Shown here piece after piece: positions 25,476 through 33,915 of a stretch of DNA of 64,000 nt. The stretch covers positions 1,467,606 through 1,531,605 of the forward strand of contig NZ_KZ984051.1 of the NCBI RefSeq assembly GCF_003569805.1, read 5' to 3'. Made by a program: the position numbers and the translations under genes. Positions within the stretch are counted from its first letter, which is position 1. Each line of letters opens with the position of its first letter. Source of the DNA: Microbacterium halotolerans. GTDB lineage: Bacteria > Actinomycetota > Actinomycetes > Actinomycetales > Microbacteriaceae. A model generated the notes under the pieces. The model had not been told where the DNA came from and did not search any database. It was given only the letters and a program-made list of their open reading frames with translations.

Positions 25476-26825
25476 TCAGCGGCGGTAGTTCTCGCGGGCG
25501 AAGCGAGAGTAAGGAGCGGGTTCGACGGTGGCGCGGATCTGCACCTGGCGGTGGGGTTCGACGGCTGGCTTGCTCGAGACGGGGTCTTCGCCCCAGACGA
25601 TGGTGACCTCGGTGCCCGGTTCCGCGTGCGCCGTCTCGAGGCTCGCGAGCGAGACGAAGGCCTGTTCGTTGGTGATGTAGCCGGCATCGTGCGAGATGCC
25701 GATGTCGGCGCCGTCGCGCAGCACGCGATCGACCTGGTACAGGCCGTAGCGGGCCTTGGGGAGATCGATGTACTTGGCCGGCGTTCCCTCCTCGAGCATC
25801 GACCGCTGAGCGGCGACCACGTCATCCGCATTCCACACCAGCGTCACCTTGCGGCGGGCGGGGTTCTCGGCGATCTTCTCGAGTGCTTCGCGGCCGATGA
25901 AGTCGTGGTCGAATGCGACGCTGCGGCCGTAATCGAGGTCGTACGGGGTGACGTAGTAGTCCTCGACGTTCTCCGATGACAGGCTGCCGGCGAGCGAGCC
26001 GGCCGATCGTGCCGGCAGCCACGCCCGGTACTCGTCGGTCTGCGCACCGGTGAAGATCGCGGGCAGGGGAGAGGGCACCCATGCCGACTCGAGGTTCGCC
26101 GACGAATAGGCTTTCGAGCCGACCAGCACGAGGCCGAACTCCTCACCAGCGTCGACGATCGCCTCGCGCACGGCATCGCCCTCACTCCATGGCCCGAACA
26201 GCTCGAAGCCCGGCTGACCAGCCATGCCGTGACGCAGTGAGCGCACGTGGTGACCGGCGATGGTGAAGTCGGCCATGCGGAAGAACCGCGTCTCGGGAAC
26301 AGGAGCGCCGGTGACCTTCTCCATCAGCGCGAGGGCGTTCGGGCCCTGCAGCTCGTAGCGATACAGCTTCGGATCACCCTCGCGCACGATCGAATTGCCG
26401 TCGCGTTCGAAGCTGACGTCATATCCGCCCTTCTCGCCGTGGAACTGCACCCAGTCGATCACCATCGGGTGCCCGACCAAGTCGAACTCGCCATCGTCGA
26501 GGTGGAACAGGATGGCGTCGCCGATGAGGAAGCCCTCGTGGTTGACGGCGATGAACTGCTTGGCGCGGCCGGCGGAGAACCTCGCGAAGCTGTTCACACC
26601 GACACGGGTGAGCAGGCGCAGTGCGTCGGGGCCCGAGATGAAGAGGTCCGTCATATGGTGCGACTGGTCGAGCAGCGCGACGGACTCGCGCCACGCGCGC
26701 TGCTCCGAGCGCCAGTTGCTGAACTCCGATCGGACGGGGAACACGGTGGGCGCGGCCTGCGCGTTGCGCAGCAGTGCGACGGGCCCGCCTGCGGCGGCGA
26801 TGGCGTCTGCGAGCGACTCGGTCAT
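25476..26825 (-). CDS. THF-dependent O-demethylase-like protein (LigM/DesA family, paralogue 1)
   Basis: A 449-aa member of the aminomethyltransferase (GcvT-fold) family. The N-terminal EFSNWRSEQRAWRESVALLDQSHHM, GPDALRLL and the central [31 protein letters not shown] are diagnostic of LigM/DesA, which move an aromatic methoxyl methyl group to tetrahydrofolate. It is clearly more divergent from LigM than the paralogue at 48011. In Sphingobium the LigM and DesA pair handle vanillate/3-O-methylgallate and syringate, so this copy might have a second methoxyaromatic or a quite different methylated substrate. ATG 26825 has GAAGGAG upstream. It converges on the BHMT-like gene. Confidence 0.82.
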   Translation of the reverse strand: MTESLADAIAAAGGPVALLRNAQAAPTVFPVRSEFSNWRSEQRAWRESVALLDQSHHMTDLFISGPDALRLLTRVGVNSFARFSAGRAKQFIAVNHEGFLIGDAILFHLDDGEFDLVGHPMVIDWVQFHGEKGGYDVSFERDGNSIVREGDPKLYRYELQGPNALALMEKVTGAPVPETRFFRMADFTIAGHHVRSLRHGMAGQPGFELFGPWSEGDAVREAIVDAGEEFGLVLVGSKAYSSANLESAWVPSPLPAIFTGAQTDEYRAWLPARSAGSLAGSLSSENVEDYYVTPYDLDYGRSVAFDHDFIGREALEKIAENPARRKVTLVWNADDVVAAQRSMLEEGTPAKYIDLPKARYGLYQVDRVLRDGADIGISHDAGYITNEQAFVSLASLETAHAEPGTEVTIVWGEDPVSSKPAVEPHRQVQIRATVEPAPYSRFARENYRR

Positions 26826-27178
26826 GGGAACTCCTTCGTTCAACGGATGAGATCCACGCTAGCCAGCAACGGACATCCGGTGGGGCGATCCGGATCAGCA
26901 GTGCTAATGGAGGCGTCTGCATTCCTCATTCGGTCCGGGCGCCCCGCACTCCGCTTCCCGAGGCGGGTTCCGAGCCGCGGCAAGATCTCCGAGATGCGGC
27001 AGAATCAGGCCGGTTCGCCCGCGTCTCAGGGCAGGGCTTCGTGGTTGCTGACGGGCAGCGGACAGCGGCGTCCGGACGACATTCCCCCGCGCGCTTCGCG
27101 CGCTCCCGCCGAACCCGATGCCAGCGTCCGGACGCCGCTGCCCTCCGCCTCCTCCGAGATGCGGCCCTGGCTCCTGGC
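26826..27178. other. 353-bp non-coding stretch with inverted and direct repeats
   Basis: No gene was recognised. A 15-bp inverted repeat (CAGCGGCGTCCGGAC 27063-27077, complement 27126-27140) encloses a GCGCGC-TTC-GCGCGC hairpin (27089-27103), a structure that could terminate the PaaK-like gene on the minus strand. A 14-bp direct repeat, CTCCGAGATGCGGC, occurs at 26987-27000 and 27152-27165. The promoter of the PaaK operon is not here (it lies upstream at higher coordinates), while the O-demethylase promoter should be near 26830-26950. Confidence 0.55.
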
Positions 27179-28513
27179 TCAGCCTGCGACGTAGGTGAGA
27201 GCGTTCTTGTAGTCGCTGACGGGGATGACGCCGGGCGATCGCGGTTCGATGCTGATCCGCACGCGCAGCTGCTGGCGCACCTGCTCTGCGGCCTCGTCGA
27301 GGGCGCGCTGCGCCACGTCGTGCGCTGTGCCGGGGCGCAGCTCCACCTCCAGCGGAATCGGGTCGTCGAAGCGCACCTGGTCCGCCGTGTCCTTGCGGAT
27401 GCGCATGGTGCCCGTCAGATGGGCGCTGGCGGTGGCGAGCACCACCTCGCGGATCGCTGAGGGGTACACATTCATCGCCTTGAAGATCAGCATGTCATCG
27501 GTGCGTCCGACGCAGCGCACGGTCGGTGAGGTGCGTCCGCATGCGCAGTCGACGGTCTGCACCTGCATCTGGTCGCGCGAGCGGAACCGCAGTACGGGGC
27601 TGGCCTCACGCGTCAGCGTCGTGTAGACGGCCTCGCCGGTCGCCCCGGGTTCCCACGGCACGTGCGCGCCGGTGGTCGGGTCGATCAGCTCGACGAGCAC
27701 GTCAGGGGACGCGGTGAAGTGCATGCCGTCGCCCTGCTCGCACTCCGCCCACATCGCGGGCAGCACATCGCCGAGGCCCATGAACTCGCTCACGCGGGTC
27801 GCGCCCCACGCATCGAGAATGCCCTGCCGGATGTGCGGCACGCCGACGCCGGGCTCGCCGCCGGCGATCACCGTGTGCACCCCGAGCGCGGTCGCGGGCA
27901 TGTTCAGCTCGTCCTCGCAGCGCTTCGCGAAGTGCGCGGAGAACGATGCCGTCGCCACCAGCACGTCGGCGTGGGTGCGCTGCATCGCGACCGCCATGCG
28001 CGGCACGGTCTGACCGCCGATCCACGCCAGCGCTCCTCCTGCTTCCCTGATGCCGTCCGCATAGGGGAGGCCGCCGGCGACGATCGCCATACCCGTCGTA
28101 TGCGCCACCCGTGTGCCCGGCCGCACACCGGCGGTGCGATACGCGTTGCCGATCAGCCGACGCCAGCGCTCGAGGTCGTATTCGGTGAGGCCGAAGAACA
28201 CGGGGGTTCCCGTCGTGCCGGACGAGCTCGTGATCTGGCGCAGGTCGACGGTGTCGGCGACCTGCAGCGTGCCCAGAGGCTGCTGCGCCGTGGTCTCCGC
28301 CTGGGCCCCGCGCAGGTCCGCCTTGGTGGTGAACGGAATCTCGAGCAGGTCGTTCTCGTGTGCCGCACGCTCCGGAGCCCCGGCGAGCTTCTCGCGCCAC
28401 GCGTCCGCACCGCGCAGCCTGGCCAGCAGAGGCGCGATGTCGGCGAGCTGCTGCTCGCGGAGCCGACCCCACGGACGGGTGTCGACGTCGGGGTGGAACA
28501 GCGCGGTTGTCAT
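27179..28513 (-). CDS. PaaK-family aryl/acyl-CoA ligase
   Basis: A 444-aa adenylate-forming enzyme of the phenylacetate-CoA ligase type, which activates an aromatic or other carboxylic acid with ATP and CoA. The P-loop SSSGTTGTPVFFGLTEYD, the GGEPGVGVP adenine-binding segment and the C-terminal GRTDDMLIFKAMNVYPSAI are characteristic, and CACGRTSP resembles the family's cysteine-containing loop. Start ATG 28513 follows GAGAAGAG. It lies downstream of an acyl-CoA synthetase, SDR and MaoC gene on the same strand, with a terminator-like hairpin between. No paa ring-oxygenase genes are nearby, so phenylacetate is not indicated; an aromatic acid from the lignin route is likelier. Confidence 0.85.
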   Translation of the reverse strand: MTTALFHPDVDTRPWGRLREQQLADIAPLLARLRGADAWREKLAGAPERAAHENDLLEIPFTTKADLRGAQAETTAQQPLGTLQVADTVDLRQITSSSGTTGTPVFFGLTEYDLERWRRLIGNAYRTAGVRPGTRVAHTTGMAIVAGGLPYADGIREAGGALAWIGGQTVPRMAVAMQRTHADVLVATASFSAHFAKRCEDELNMPATALGVHTVIAGGEPGVGVPHIRQGILDAWGATRVSEFMGLGDVLPAMWAECEQGDGMHFTASPDVLVELIDPTTGAHVPWEPGATGEAVYTTLTREASPVLRFRSRDQMQVQTVDCACGRTSPTVRCVGRTDDMLIFKAMNVYPSAIREVVLATASAHLTGTMRIRKDTADQVRFDDPIPLEVELRPGTAHDVAQRALDEAAEQVRQQLRVRISIEPRSPGVIPVSDYKNALTYVAG

Positions 28514-28601
28514 CTCTTCTCGCTTCTCTTCAACACGGTGTGTGCGTTCACTATCCCCGCGACGGCAGCCGCCGCTCACGTCCGATTCCGTGTGACAGAA
28601 G

Positions 28602-28637
28602 GAACGCCGCCGGTGCGACGGTGCACCGGCGGCGTTC
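28602..28637 (-). terminator. Hairpin between the two CoA-ligase genes
   Basis: A 15-bp perfect stem (GAACGCCGCCGGTGC 28602-28616, complement 28623-28637) with a 6-base loop lies eight bases after the acyl-CoA synthetase stop. It may terminate or attenuate transcription before the PaaK-like gene. Confidence 0.75.
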
Positions 28638-28645
28638 GGGAGCGA

Positions 28646-30232
28646 TCAGGCTTCAGCCAGCTCCGCTTTCATGCGGCGCATGTCGACCTTGCCGCTCGGG
28701 CTGCGCTCGAGGGAGATGCGAATCGAGATCAGGCGCGGCTTCTTGTAGCCGGCGATCAGGGCGGCGCAGTGCTCCTGCAGCGCCTCCGACGTGAGATCGC
28801 TCGCACCCGTGGCGACGACGGCAGCCACCACCTCGCCGAACCGCTCGTCCGGCATACCGAACACCACGGCGTCGTCGACGTCCGGATGCGTCAGCAGTGC
28901 CTCTTCGACCTCGGCGGGGAACACCTTCTCGCCGCCGGTGTTGACCACAGCGCTGCCTCGGCCGAGCAGATCGATCGTGCCGTCGGCGTTGACCTCGACG
29001 AGGTCGCCGGCGACCACGTGGCGTCGGCCGCCGATGACCTTGAACGTCTCGGCGGTCTTGGCCTCGTCGCCGTGGTACCGCTTCGGAAGCGTGCCGCGGA
29101 AGGCCAGCACTCCGCGCGCGCCGGGCACGTCCTGCACCTCTCGGTCGTCGTCGTCGAGCACGACCGCACCGGGGAACAGATGCAGCCTCGCAGGCAGGTC
29201 GTCGGCGCTGCGCGAGACGGCGACGGCATACGGGCCGCCCTCGGTGGAGGCGAGCAGGTCGGTGATGGTCATGTTCGTCAGCGCGTGCAGACGGGACTTG
29301 ACCTCGTCGGTGAACCGCATGCCGGAGCTGATCGCGGATTCGAGCGAATCGAGCCCGCCGCCCGCACGTTCAGCGGCATCGGCGATCGGCGCCGCGATCG
29401 CGTCGCCCGCCACGATCAGCCTGGTCACGCCGTGCTGCCGGATGAGCGCGACCGCCGCATCGACGTCGAGGCTCGCCTTCGGCAGCAGCACGATGGTGCC
29501 GCCGAGCACGAGGGCGTTCATCGACGTGAACAGCGCGGTGCCGTGCATCATCGGCGCCAGCGGCATCGTCACCGGAATCGGCGTGGCCGGGTCTGAGACG
29601 ATCCGGATGATCTCATCGAGCGAGCTTGGATCGTCGACCCCGATCGTGCCGAAGATGGAGTACATCTGCACGTCGAATAGCTCGGCGACGCTCCACACGA
29701 CAGCCTTCGGGCGCCCCGTCGTGCCTCCCGTGTACAGGAACAGCTCACCGGATTCGGGAGCGTGCTCAGGCAGATCCGGTTCGAAGTCCTCGAGCGCGTC
29801 GAACGGCAGCTCCCCCTCGAAGAGCTCGCCCGGCCTGTCCTCGTCGTCCACACGCAGCCGGAGCCGGATGCCCGGGGCATCGAGCCGGTCGACGACGGGA
29901 GCGAGCGAGGCGACGAACACCAGTGCGACCGCGTCGCAGTCGTCGATCAGTTCGCCCAGCTCCCGCTCGCGGTAGCGGAAGTTCACCGGCACGGGTGTGA
30001 TGCCCGTCATATACGAGGCGAACAGTGCGACCAGGTGCTCGGCACGGTTGTGCATGAACAGCATCACGCGCTCGCCTGGCCGGATGTCGTGGGCACGGAA
30101 CAGAGCTGCGAGCCGGCCGGCCCGGTCGAGCAGCTCGGCGTACGTCAGCGAGCCGTCGCTCGTGACGACGGCGGTGCGCTCGCCGAAGCGCTCGGCGACA
30201 GCCCGCCAGATCTCTGCGTAGTTGAGCTTCAT
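28646..30232 (-). CDS. AMP-dependent acyl-CoA synthetase
   Basis: A 528-aa class I adenylate-forming ligase. It shows the P-loop YTGGTTGRPKA (about 165-175), the A5-like motif region STEGGP, the hinge GDLVEVNADGTIDLLGR and the catalytic lysine in SPSGKVDM near the C-terminus. Such enzymes activate fatty, cinnamic or other carboxylic acids to CoA thioesters. It begins 11 bases after the SDR gene and shares its transcript (maoC-SDR-synthetase). With a hydratase and dehydrogenase in the same operon under a MarR operator, a hydroxycinnamate-type substrate is attractive but unproven. Confidence 0.9.
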   Translation of the reverse strand: MKLNYAEIWRAVAERFGERTAVVTSDGSLTYAELLDRAGRLAALFRAHDIRPGERVMLFMHNRAEHLVALFASYMTGITPVPVNFRYRERELGELIDDCDAVALVFVASLAPVVDRLDAPGIRLRLRVDDEDRPGELFEGELPFDALEDFEPDLPEHAPESGELFLYTGGTTGRPKAVVWSVAELFDVQMYSIFGTIGVDDPSSLDEIIRIVSDPATPIPVTMPLAPMMHGTALFTSMNALVLGGTIVLLPKASLDVDAAVALIRQHGVTRLIVAGDAIAAPIADAAERAGGGLDSLESAISSGMRFTDEVKSRLHALTNMTITDLLASTEGGPYAVAVSRSADDLPARLHLFPGAVVLDDDDREVQDVPGARGVLAFRGTLPKRYHGDEAKTAETFKVIGGRRHVVAGDLVEVNADGTIDLLGRGSAVVNTGGEKVFPAEVEEALLTHPDVDDAVVFGMPDERFGEVVAAVVATGASDLTSEALQEHCAALIAGYKKPRLISIRISLERSPSGKVDMRRMKAELAEA

Positions 30233-30243
30233 CCGGCACCGCC

Positions 30244-31140
30244 CTACTGCGGTCCCGAAACCTGCGCCTGCGAGGCGAACTGCGCGCGCCACGCGTCGTC
30301 GATGCCGTCGGCCGTCCAGCCTCCGTCACTGTACGCGGCATCGAGCGCGGTCGGGTGCGCGTACAGGGTGAGGCGGTCGCCGCCGATCCCGATGGCCTGA
30401 CCCGTGACGTCCTGCGACGCCTCCGACGCGAGCCACACGATCAGCGGGGCCACGTCATCCGGGGAGCCGAGGGCGTGGTCGTGGCGGAACTCCGACGGGA
30501 TCTCCTCGCCGGCGACGAAGCGCTCGTACAGCTCGGCGTACGCGGGGATCGTCGCCGTCATCGGGCTCAGCGCCGTCGGCACCACCGCATTGGCGGTGAT
30601 CCCCGCGCGCGCCAACTCGAGCGACCAGGTGCGCGCCATCGCCACCAAGCCGGCCTTGACGCTGGCGTAGTTGGTCTGCCCGAAGCTGCCGAACTGACCG
30701 GCGGGCGAGCCGATCAGGATGATCCGGCCTCCCTCGCCCTGCTCCTTCATCGCCGTCGCCGCGGCGCGGCCGCAGGTGAAGCTCCCGCGCAGGTGCGTGT
30801 TCACGACCAGGTCGAATTCGTCGTCCGACATCTTCCACAGCACACGATCGCGCAGCACACCGGCGTTGGCGACGAGTGCGTCGAGACGGCCGTAGGTCTC
30901 CATCGCGGCGGAGACCAGCTGATCGGCGGTCTCGGCAGGGCCGACCGGCGCGATCACGGCCGTCGCGCGACCGCCGGCCCGCTCGATCTCGGCGACGACG
31001 GCGCCCGCGGAGTCGGCGTCGACGTCGTTGACGACGACCGCGGCGCCTGCCTCGGCGAGAGCGAGTGCGTAGGAGCGGCCCAAGCTGCGGCCGGCTCCCG
31101 TGACGATGGCGACTCTGTCCTTCATCGTGACGGCGCTCAT
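30244..31140 (-). CDS. Short-chain dehydrogenase/reductase (3-hydroxyacyl-CoA dehydrogenase-like)
   Basis: A 298-aa classical SDR with a C-terminal extension of about 40 residues. The NAD(P) glycine motif TGAGRSLGRSYA (about 15-26), the NAG motif in LVANAGVLRDR, the catalytic serine in IGSPAG and the YASVK tyrosine/lysine pair are present. The LRDRVLWKM segment resembles the 3-hydroxyacyl-CoA dehydrogenase domain of multifunctional beta-oxidation proteins, whose partner is a MaoC hydratase, exactly the gene that precedes it. The start overlaps the maoC stop (ATGA). It probably oxidises a 3-hydroxyacyl-CoA. Confidence 0.88.
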   Translation of the reverse strand: MSAVTMKDRVAIVTGAGRSLGRSYALALAEAGAAVVVNDVDADSAGAVVAEIERAGGRATAVIAPVGPAETADQLVSAAMETYGRLDALVANAGVLRDRVLWKMSDDEFDLVVNTHLRGSFTCGRAAATAMKEQGEGGRIILIGSPAGQFGSFGQTNYASVKAGLVAMARTWSLELARAGITANAVVPTALSPMTATIPAYAELYERFVAGEEIPSEFRHDHALGSPDDVAPLIVWLASEASQDVTGQAIGIGGDRLTLYAHPTALDAAYSDGGWTADGIDDAWRAQFASQAQVSGPQ

Positions 31141-31613
31141 CGGTAGTACCTCAGCACGAGCTCGGCGACGCAGACCGGTTTGGAGCCGCCCTCGATCTCC
31201 CACGTGATCGGCGTGACGATCTGATAGCCGCCGGCGACCTCGTCGACGCTTGCGACCTCACCGGTCACGCGCAGGCGCGAACCCGTGGGAACGGGCGAGG
31301 GGAAGCGCAATCGGTTCAAGCCGTAGTTGACCCCCATCGATGCGCCGGTGACCTCGAACACCTCGGCCATCATCGGCACGACGAGCGACAGCGTCAGCAG
31401 TCCGTGCGCGATCGTGGTGCCGTACGGCGTCTTCGCGGCGGCAGCCGGGTCCACGTGAATCGGATTGTGGTCGCCCGTGACCTTCGCGAACAGGTCGACC
31501 TCCTCCTGCGTCACCTCCCGCCATCCGGATGGGCCGAACACCTTCCCGACGATGTCCGGCAGGTTCTCGACGGCGGTGGTCAGCGTGGGCGGGGCGTCTG
31601 AGGGCTCGGCCAT
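31137..31613 (-). CDS. MaoC-like enoyl-CoA hydratase
   Basis: A 158-aa hot-dog-fold hydratase. The R-hydratase signature is clear: LFAKVTGDHNPIHVDPAAAAKTPYGTTIAHGLL holds the catalytic Asp/His pair. It adds water to an enoyl-CoA; the adjacent SDR would oxidise the product. It is first in the minus-strand operon and is divergent from the MarR gene across about 200 bp that carries a MarR-type palindrome (31672-31692), which should control it. Confidence 0.92.
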   Translation of the reverse strand: MAEPSDAPPTLTTAVENLPDIVGKVFGPSGWREVTQEEVDLFAKVTGDHNPIHVDPAAAAKTPYGTTIAHGLLTLSLVVPMMAEVFEVTGASMGVNYGLNRLRFPSPVPTGSRLRVTGEVASVDEVAGGYQIVTPITWEIEGGSKPVCVAELVLRYYR

Positions 31614-31671
31614 TGGTGCCTCCGTGATCGGCCGCGCACCGATGCGCGGCGTGGTATCGACAGTGATCCGT

Positions 31672-31692
31672 GATTTCAGCGAAACTGAAATC
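31672..31692. promoter_or_regulatory. MarR-type operator, site 1
   Basis: GATTTCAG (31672-31679) and CTGAAATC (31685-31692) form a perfect inverted repeat with a 5-base centre, between the divergent maoC and marR genes. Its 17-bp core, TTTCAGCGAAACTGAAA, matches the reverse of the site at 32339-32355 in 14 of 17 positions or better, so both are probably bound by the MarR protein encoded between them. Confidence 0.8.
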
Positions 31693-31810
31693 GAAAGCCA
31701 CGGTAGCGAAGATGCTGCCGGATGTCACGGGTCGGCATCCGGATGATCGGCTGTCGGATGCGAAGATGCGCAAGCGGGGCGAGCCGCGTCCTGGCGGATG
31801 AGGAGGCGTG

Positions 31811-32275
31811 ATGGACGAGACGATGGGTGCACACGGGGCGATCACTGTGGAGAGGCCGGGGGAGTTCCGCGGCTTCTCCTACGTGATCAAGCAGCTGGAG
31901 CTCGCGCTGCGCCGCAGGCTCGTCGACGCCTGCAGGGCGAGCGGCCTCACATCGGCGCAGTACACGGCGCTCTCGGTGCTCGTGCGCCGCCCTGGGCTGA
32001 CGAGCTCTGAGCTCGCCAGAAGGTCCTTCGTCCGCGCGCAGACGATGGCCGTGACGCTCGATCCGATGCTGGAGGCGGGGTTCGTGCGTCGCGAGACAGA
32101 CCCGGCGCACGCCCGCCGCCGTCTGCTCTTCCTGACGGAAGCCGGGGCGCGCAAGCTCGAGGAGGTCGATCCGCACATCGCGGCGCTCGAAGAGCACATG
32201 GTCGCCGACCTCGACGATGCGGAGCGGGACCAGCTCGTGGAACTGCTGCGGCGATGCCGCCGCACGTTCGAGTAA
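31811..32275 (+). CDS. MarR family regulator
   Basis: A 154-aa winged-helix dimer. Residues about 45-105 contain LTSSELARRSFVRAQTMAVTLDPMLEAGFVRRETDPAHARRRLLFLT, the canonical MarR recognition helix and wing. AGGAGG at 31801-31806 fits ATG 31811 (an overlapping GTG at 31808 is too close). It sits between two matching palindromes, one facing the maoC-SDR-CoA ligase operon and one facing HAAT-2. MarR proteins such as CouR and FerC/HcaR repress hydroxycinnamate genes and are released by the CoA thioester; the same logic fits here. Confidence 0.92.
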   Translation: MDETMGAHGAITVERPGEFRGFSYVIKQLELALRRRLVDACRASGLTSAQYTALSVLVRRPGLTSSELARRSFVRAQTMAVTLDPMLEAGFVRRETDPAHARRRLLFLTEAGARKLEEVDPHIAALEEHMVADLDDAERDQLVELLRRCRRTFE

Positions 32276-32303
32276 CGAACACGGGCGCATTCTGCTGCGG
32301 CGA

Positions 32304-32355
32304 TTGACACGTCTCGGCGGAGGTGTCACAGTACCCAGTATCAGTTTAGCTGAAA
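32304..32355 (+). promoter_or_regulatory. HAAT-2 promoter with MarR-type operator, site 2
   Basis: A perfect -35 TTGACA lies at 32304-32309; the -10 is poorly defined (around 32328-32334, ACAGTA-like). Just downstream, TATCAGTTTAGCTGAAA at 32339-32355 is, in reverse, close to the MarR core at 31674-31690 and would cover the transcription start. This places the HAAT-2 importer under the same regulator as the CoA-ligase operon. Confidence 0.7.
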
Positions 32356-32413
32356 GACATCCGGATCCAGCGTCGGACACCGGATGAGACGCACGTGAGC
32401 GAGGGAGCTCCAG

Positions 32414-33199
32414 ATGTCGACTGAAGCCGGAACGGAGCCGTTGTTGCGCGTTCGCGACGTCGAACTGTCCTTCGGAGGGCTGCGAGTGCTCTCCGACGTC
32501 GCGCTCGACGTGCACGCCGGTACGATCCACGGGCTGCTCGGTCCCAACGGCGCGGGCAAGACGTCGCTGTTCAACTGCATCAGCGGGCTGTACCGCCCGC
32601 AGCGGGGGAGCATCGCGCTGTCCGGCGATGAGCTTCTCGCCCATCCGGCGCATCAGCTCTCGGGCCTCGGTCTCTCGCGCACGTTCCAGCACCCGACGCT
32701 CGACCAGCACCTGACCGTGCTGGAGAACGTGATGGTCGGGGCGCAGAGCCACATGGCGGGGGGATTCTTCAGCGGCGCGCTCCGCCTGCCGGGGGTGAGA
32801 CGGGATGAGAAGCGCGTGCGCACCCAGGCGATGGACCTGCTGGCGTGGACCGGCCTCGCCGACCAGGCGGACGAGACGCCCGGATCGCTGCCCTACGGCA
32901 ACCAGAAGCTCGTCGAGCTCGCGCGCGCCGTCGTGTCGCGACCGAAGCTGCTGCTCCTCGACGAACCGGCCGGCGGGCTCTCACATCAGGAGATCGACGA
33001 GCTGGCGCAGTGCATCCGGTCGCTCAGGGACGAATGGGGGATGACGATCCTGCTCGTCGAGCACCACCTCGGCTTCGTCGGCGACATCACCGACATGGTC
33101 GACATCCTCGTCGAGGGGAACAACATCATCACCGCGCCGGCCGCGGAGGCGCAGAGGGACCCCGCGGTGATCAAGGCGTACTTGGGGCAGGCCGTATGA
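32414..33199 (+). CDS. HAAT-2 ATPase (LivG-like)
   Basis: A 261-aa ABC ATPase, first of five genes in HAAT-2. Walker A is GPNGAGKT (43-50), the signature is LPYGNQK and Walker B KLLLLDEPAGGLSH. A GAGGGAG ribosome-binding site precedes the ATG. Its stop overlaps the livF start (ATGA). Downstream of the MarR operator, it is probably induced with the CoA-ligase genes. Confidence 0.93.
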   Translation: MSTEAGTEPLLRVRDVELSFGGLRVLSDVALDVHAGTIHGLLGPNGAGKTSLFNCISGLYRPQRGSIALSGDELLAHPAHQLSGLGLSRTFQHPTLDQHLTVLENVMVGAQSHMAGGFFSGALRLPGVRRDEKRVRTQAMDLLAWTGLADQADETPGSLPYGNQKLVELARAVVSRPKLLLLDEPAGGLSHQEIDELAQCIRSLRDEWGMTILLVEHHLGFVGDITDMVDILVEGNNIITAPAAEAQRDPAVIKAYLGQAV

Positions 33200-33915
33200 C
33201 GCTCCTGGAACTGGCCGACGTGCACGCCTCGTACGCGGGAGGGAACCGGGTGCTGCACGGCGTCTCCCTGCGGGTGGACGAGGGTGGCGTCACAACGCTG
33301 CTCGGCGCCAACGGTGCGGGGAAGACCACGACCCTGCGGGCCATCTGCGGCATGGTCGGGCGTCGAGGCACGATCCAGTTCGACGGCCGCGATCTCACTC
33401 ACATGCGCGCCGACAGGGTCGCCCGCCTCGGCATCGCGCACGTGCCGCAGGGGCGAGGCACGCTGACCGGGCTCACCGTGCGCGAGAACCTCGACGCAGG
33501 CGCCGCTCTGCGCAGGGACCGCACCCAGGTCAGGAAGGACCTGGACTTCTACCTCGAGCTGTTTCCCCGCCTCGCCGAGCGGGGCAAGCAGAAGGGCGGC
33601 AGCCTCTCCGGCGGCGAGCAGCAGATGCTCGCCATCGCCAGGGCGCTGATGGGGGCGCCGCGGCTCGTGCTGCTCGACGAGCCGTCACTCGGCCTGGCGC
33701 CGAAGGTCACCGGCGAGGTGTTCGAGACGATCTCGACGCTGCGGCGCGAGACGGGCGTGGCGATGCTGATCGTCGAGCAGAACCCCGCGCTGGTCCTCGA
33801 CATGGCCGACGACGTGATCGTTCTCGAGAACGGACGCGTCGCGGCGGCCGGAACTCCTGCAGAGCTCTCGGCGCAGGACGCCATCCGACGCGCATATCTG
33901 GGAGGCGGGGAATGA
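33196..33915 (+). CDS. HAAT-2 ATPase (LivF-like)
   Basis: A 239-aa ABC ATPase with Walker A GANGAGKT (37-44), signature LSGGEQQM and Walker B RLVLLDEPSLGLAP. It starts in the livG stop (ATGA at 33196) and its own stop overlaps the livH start the same way. By eye it is closely similar to the HAAT-1 LivF, including the first six residues, MTLLEL. Confidence 0.94.
   Translation: MTLLELADVHASYAGGNRVLHGVSLRVDEGGVTTLLGANGAGKTTTLRAICGMVGRRGTIQFDGRDLTHMRADRVARLGIAHVPQGRGTLTGLTVRENLDAGAALRRDRTQVRKDLDFYLELFPRLAERGKQKGGSLSGGEQQMLAIARALMGAPRLVLLDEPSLGLAPKVTGEVFETISTLRRETGVAMLIVEQNPALVLDMADDVIVLENGRVAAAGTPAELSAQDAIRRAYLGGGE

Noticed and set aside
27179..28513. Phenylacetate-CoA ligase of a paa pathway
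   Set aside because: No paaABCDE epoxidase or other paa genes are present; only the ligase family can be claimed.
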